Origin: WVZL01 sp041862375
GTDB lineage: Bacteria; Acidobacteriota; Aminicenantia; Aminicenantales; Aminicenantaceae
DNA: 7,767 bases
Reading direction: 5' to 3'
Assembly: GCA_041862375.1 (NCBI GenBank)
Contig: JBGVTE010000020.1
Location: 1-7,767, forward strand
In this document: one piece after another, positions 6,073 to 7,767 of the stretch
Position numbering within the stretch: position 1 is the stretch's first letter
Layout: the number at the start of each line of letters is the position of its first letter
The notes under the pieces: generated by a model
Databases searched by the model: none
Seen by the model: only the letters and a program-made list of their open reading frames with translations
Told to the model about the DNA's origin: nothing
Position numbers and translations under genes: made by a program

Positions 6073-6540
6073 GTCCCTCACTGCCAGGTAGTCTTTACTG
6101 TACCAAAGATACTCCGGCTTCATTTCCGCTTCAGGCGTTCCCCCTCTCTCTTCTCTCTCTGGCTGCGGTCAACACTCTCCTGAGATACCCGGAAATGGTT
6201 ACCGGCCATGAGCTGATACTTGGAATCATCGCTGTGATCCAGCCTTCAGGCTCAAGACTTAATTTCCATCCTCATATCCATGTGCTTGCGACCGAGGGCG
6301 GAATCTCGAGAGAAGGAACATTCCGTAAGGTCTCCCGCTTTCATGAGACACAATTCATAAACTCTTCGCCTGGGAGGCTTTTGTTTTTCTTCTTAAAAGG
6401 CAGCTGATCATGCATAATCTCGTGAAGAATATCCATTGCCGAACATCTCCCTCAGTCTCAGGTTGCCCAACAGGAACTCTTGATGGCGGCTTAGGGGCAT
6501 GGGGAGTATTTCTGATAGAAGCTAGCTGGAAGCAGGACTT
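6073..6540 (+). pseudogene. Degraded IS91-family (HUH) transposase gene
   Basis: Three frames carry successive pieces of one IS91-type transposase. From 6073 one frame reads VPHCQVVFTVPKILRLHFRFRR. From about 6140 a second reads LLSLAAVNTLLRY and then VTGHELILGIIAVIQ. It continues through SRLNFHPHIHVLATEGG with the HUH metal motif (H-P-H-I-H, 6270-6284) and EGTFRKVSRF. From 6359 a third reads KLFAWEAFVFLLKRQLI up to NLVKNI, after which the family's usual continuation is missing. The sequence then joins the C-terminal repeat segment (6435-6540) with an in-frame stop. The zinc-binding N-terminus and the catalytic tyrosine region are absent. At least two frameshifts plus deletions make it dead; an intact element in trans would be needed for movement. 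The plus-strand frame from 6195 (70 aa) is only its middle piece. Confidence 0.88.
6435..6540 (+). repeat. Direct repeat copy 2, at the end of the IS91 remnant
   Basis: This 106-bp partner of 4548-4648 lies 1.9 kb away in the same orientation. It differs from copy 1 mainly in the first 30 bp, by one extra base in the middle and by a 4-base AGCT duplication at 6520-6527. It follows the last recognisable transposase piece and ends 32 bp before the stop of the beta-propeller gene. Shared coding frame AQQELLMAA suggests the transposase C-terminus. Confidence 0.75.
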
Positions 6541-6572
6541 TAGGATTCTTGGCTTACACTAACTTATGCTTT

Positions 6573-7703
6573 CTAATATTTCCATGTGACCTTATATCGT
6601 TTGACAAACTGATAACCATCTTCATCTTCTTCTATGGCATAGAGCTTTCCGTTTTTCCAAGTCTGAGGTCTGACTCTAAGCGCAACTTTAGCAATGTATT
6701 TTCCCTCAGAATCAAAGACATCGTAATAATACTCATCACGTTCTGATATTCTCTCATATGTACGGATAAATATTCGTCCCTTATCATCAATGCTTAAATA
6801 AATGAAGGCATTATGGTGTTTTTTCCAGGATAATTTAGTTCCTGGAGGCATTCCCTCATATCCTCCAAATCTTTCTTTTATCTCGTTCTCTTTTTCCTCT
6901 TCAGTTATTTTTATTGGGTCATATTCCTTGATGATTTTCTTAATAAGTTTTCCTTCAGAATTAATAATATGCAATTCATATTTATCAGCAAATCCCCAAA
7001 TCAGATTATTCTCTGTTGTGATTTCCCAATAACACTGAGGAAAGAAAGGATTGATATATGGATATTTCAAGACTTCTGTTGAGAAAATGGTGAATATTTC
7101 CTCTAATTGAGGATTAAATTTTTTCAACACATAAGTTACTTTTAGGTCTGCAATCATATAACTCGCTATTATATTTCCCTCATTATCTACTTTAGGATTA
7201 GAAAAAAAAGTCATTTTAGTCTGGGATACAGCTCTTAAAAAATTTCCATCCAGTGTAAAGAAATGAAGCTTTCGAGCAGCTGAATCATTTACGACTATTT
7301 CATTCTGCGAAGTAACCTGAAGAGATGTAGGACGCCGCATTTCTCCTGGACCTTGTCCCTTTTTCCCAATTGTCTTTATATATTCGCCCATTCTGTCAAA
7401 AACTTTAATATGAGATTTTTTTGAGTCAAGAATATAAATACTCTCCTCTTCATCAACACCGACATCTGTAATATACGAAAATATATACTCTTCTCTTCCT
7501 TCTGCTCCCCCGATGGATAATTCCTCTTCCAAATTGAAAACATCTTCTGCATAAATCGGCATTTTCGGATTCCTTACGACTTTAACTCCATTCTCTAACT
7601 CTATCTTGCCTTTCCATTCGGCTTTTTGTCCGCCAAATAAAATAGTCATAATAAAAGCTGAAAAGAAAAGAACAATTGAAAAAACATTAGTTTTGTTTTT
7701 CAT
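6573..7703 (-). CDS. Exported six-bladed beta-propeller (NHL-like) protein
   Basis: A 376-residue protein with an N-terminal signal or anchor segment (hydrophobic 7-24, no lipobox Cys) followed by blade-type repeats. The clearest is VFDRMGEYIKTIG (101-113) running into KKGQGPGE (114-121), the hallmark turn of the six-bladed propeller family common in Aminicenantes and Bacteroidetes. Other blades show strands such as ITDVGVDEEESIYILDS (78-94), LQVTSQNEIVVND (128-140), NPKVDNEGNIIASY (169-182), ELHIINSEGKLIKKI (243-257), YLSIDDKGRIFIRTY (302-316) and YYDVFDSEGKYIAKV (326-340). An insertion with charged helix (261-300) interrupts the later blades. Such proteins are thought to bind ligands or partners outside the cell; no catalytic residues can be assigned. 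The ATG has GAGGGAGGG about five bases upstream. It has its own promoter and is convergent with the IS91 remnant. Confidence 0.88.
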   Translation of the reverse strand: MKNKTNVFSIVLFFSAFIMTILFGGQKAEWKGKIELENGVKVVRNPKMPIYAEDVFNLEEELSIGGAEGREEYIFSYITDVGVDEEESIYILDSKKSHIKVFDRMGEYIKTIGKKGQGPGEMRRPTSLQVTSQNEIVVNDSAARKLHFFTLDGNFLRAVSQTKMTFFSNPKVDNEGNIIASYMIADLKVTYVLKKFNPQLEEIFTIFSTEVLKYPYINPFFPQCYWEITTENNLIWGFADKYELHIINSEGKLIKKIIKEYDPIKITEEEKENEIKERFGGYEGMPPGTKLSWKKHHNAFIYLSIDDKGRIFIRTYERISERDEYYYDVFDSEGKYIAKVALRVRPQTWKNGKLYAIEEDEDGYQFVKRYKVTWKY

Positions 7704-7735
7704 CTTGCCCTCCCTCTGACCTTCTTCTTTTTAAA

Positions 7736-7764
7736 ATCTTAATACTCATTAAGCCGCCTGTCAA
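7736..7764 (-). promoter_or_regulatory. Promoter of the beta-propeller gene
   Basis: On the minus strand, TTGACA (7764-7759) is followed after 17 bases by TAAGAT (7741-7736). The -35 is perfect and the -10 matches 4 of 6 positions. A start near 7729 gives a leader of about 26 nt containing the GAGGGAGGG ribosome site. Confidence 0.6.
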
Positions 7765-7767
7765 TTT

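Noticed and set aside
6802..7032. Plus-strand ORFs opposite the beta-propeller gene (also 6549-6746)
   Set aside because: They are antisense to a gene with clear propeller repeats, signal segment, ribosome site and promoter.

Overview
The window is AT-rich bacterial DNA (about 40% GC by eye) with Shine-Dalgarno leaders and sigma-70-type promoters. Four of its six intact genes encode exported proteins: a Tat-signal protein, an amidohydrolase lipoprotein, a TPR protein and a six-bladed beta-propeller. The propeller type (a GQGPGE blade turn after an exported N-terminus), the exported YtcJ-like amidohydrolase and the many TPRs resemble what I know of Candidatus Aminicenantes and neighbouring Acidobacteriota. 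Bacteroidetes-like lineages are also possible. No marker gene is present, so the assignment is an inference.

Layout. Positions 15-545 (-) encode a small Tat-exported protein of unknown function, divergent from 766-2490 (+), an Amidohydro_3 (YtcJ-like) lipoprotein. The gap 2491-2887 holds two minus-strand pieces: a 46-codon ORF of unknown origin and a decayed fragment that looks like the C-terminus of an ECF sigma factor. A strong promoter inside that fragment drives the exported TPR protein at 2888-4516 (+), with a leader of only about 13 nt.

The second half looks like an accessory island. A two-gene minus-strand operon at 5956-4938 encodes a winged-helix/nucleotidyltransferase fusion and a HEPN protein with an Rx5H motif, joined by an ATGA stop-start overlap. 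This is the architecture of toxin-antitoxin or defence modules related to MNT-HEPN (MntA-HepT). Its promoter has a perfect TTGACA -35 and overlaps two identical abutting 20-bp repeats, as expected if the winged-helix protein represses its own operon. The winged helix appears to begin at a non-canonical ATT codon, upstream of the first conventional start. The operon lies between two diverged copies of a roughly 100-bp repeat (4548-4648 and 6435-6540). The second copy is the tail of a broken IS91-family (HUH) transposase gene at 6073-6540.

The window closes with a minus-strand gene for an exported six-bladed beta-propeller (6573-7703) with its own clear promoter at the window edge. Apart from the NTase/HEPN pair, each gene appears to be transcribed singly, and I see no shared pathway among the exported proteins. 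The strongest candidate for a distinct biological system is the wHTH-NTase/HEPN operon with its tandem operator, bracketed by IS91 debris.
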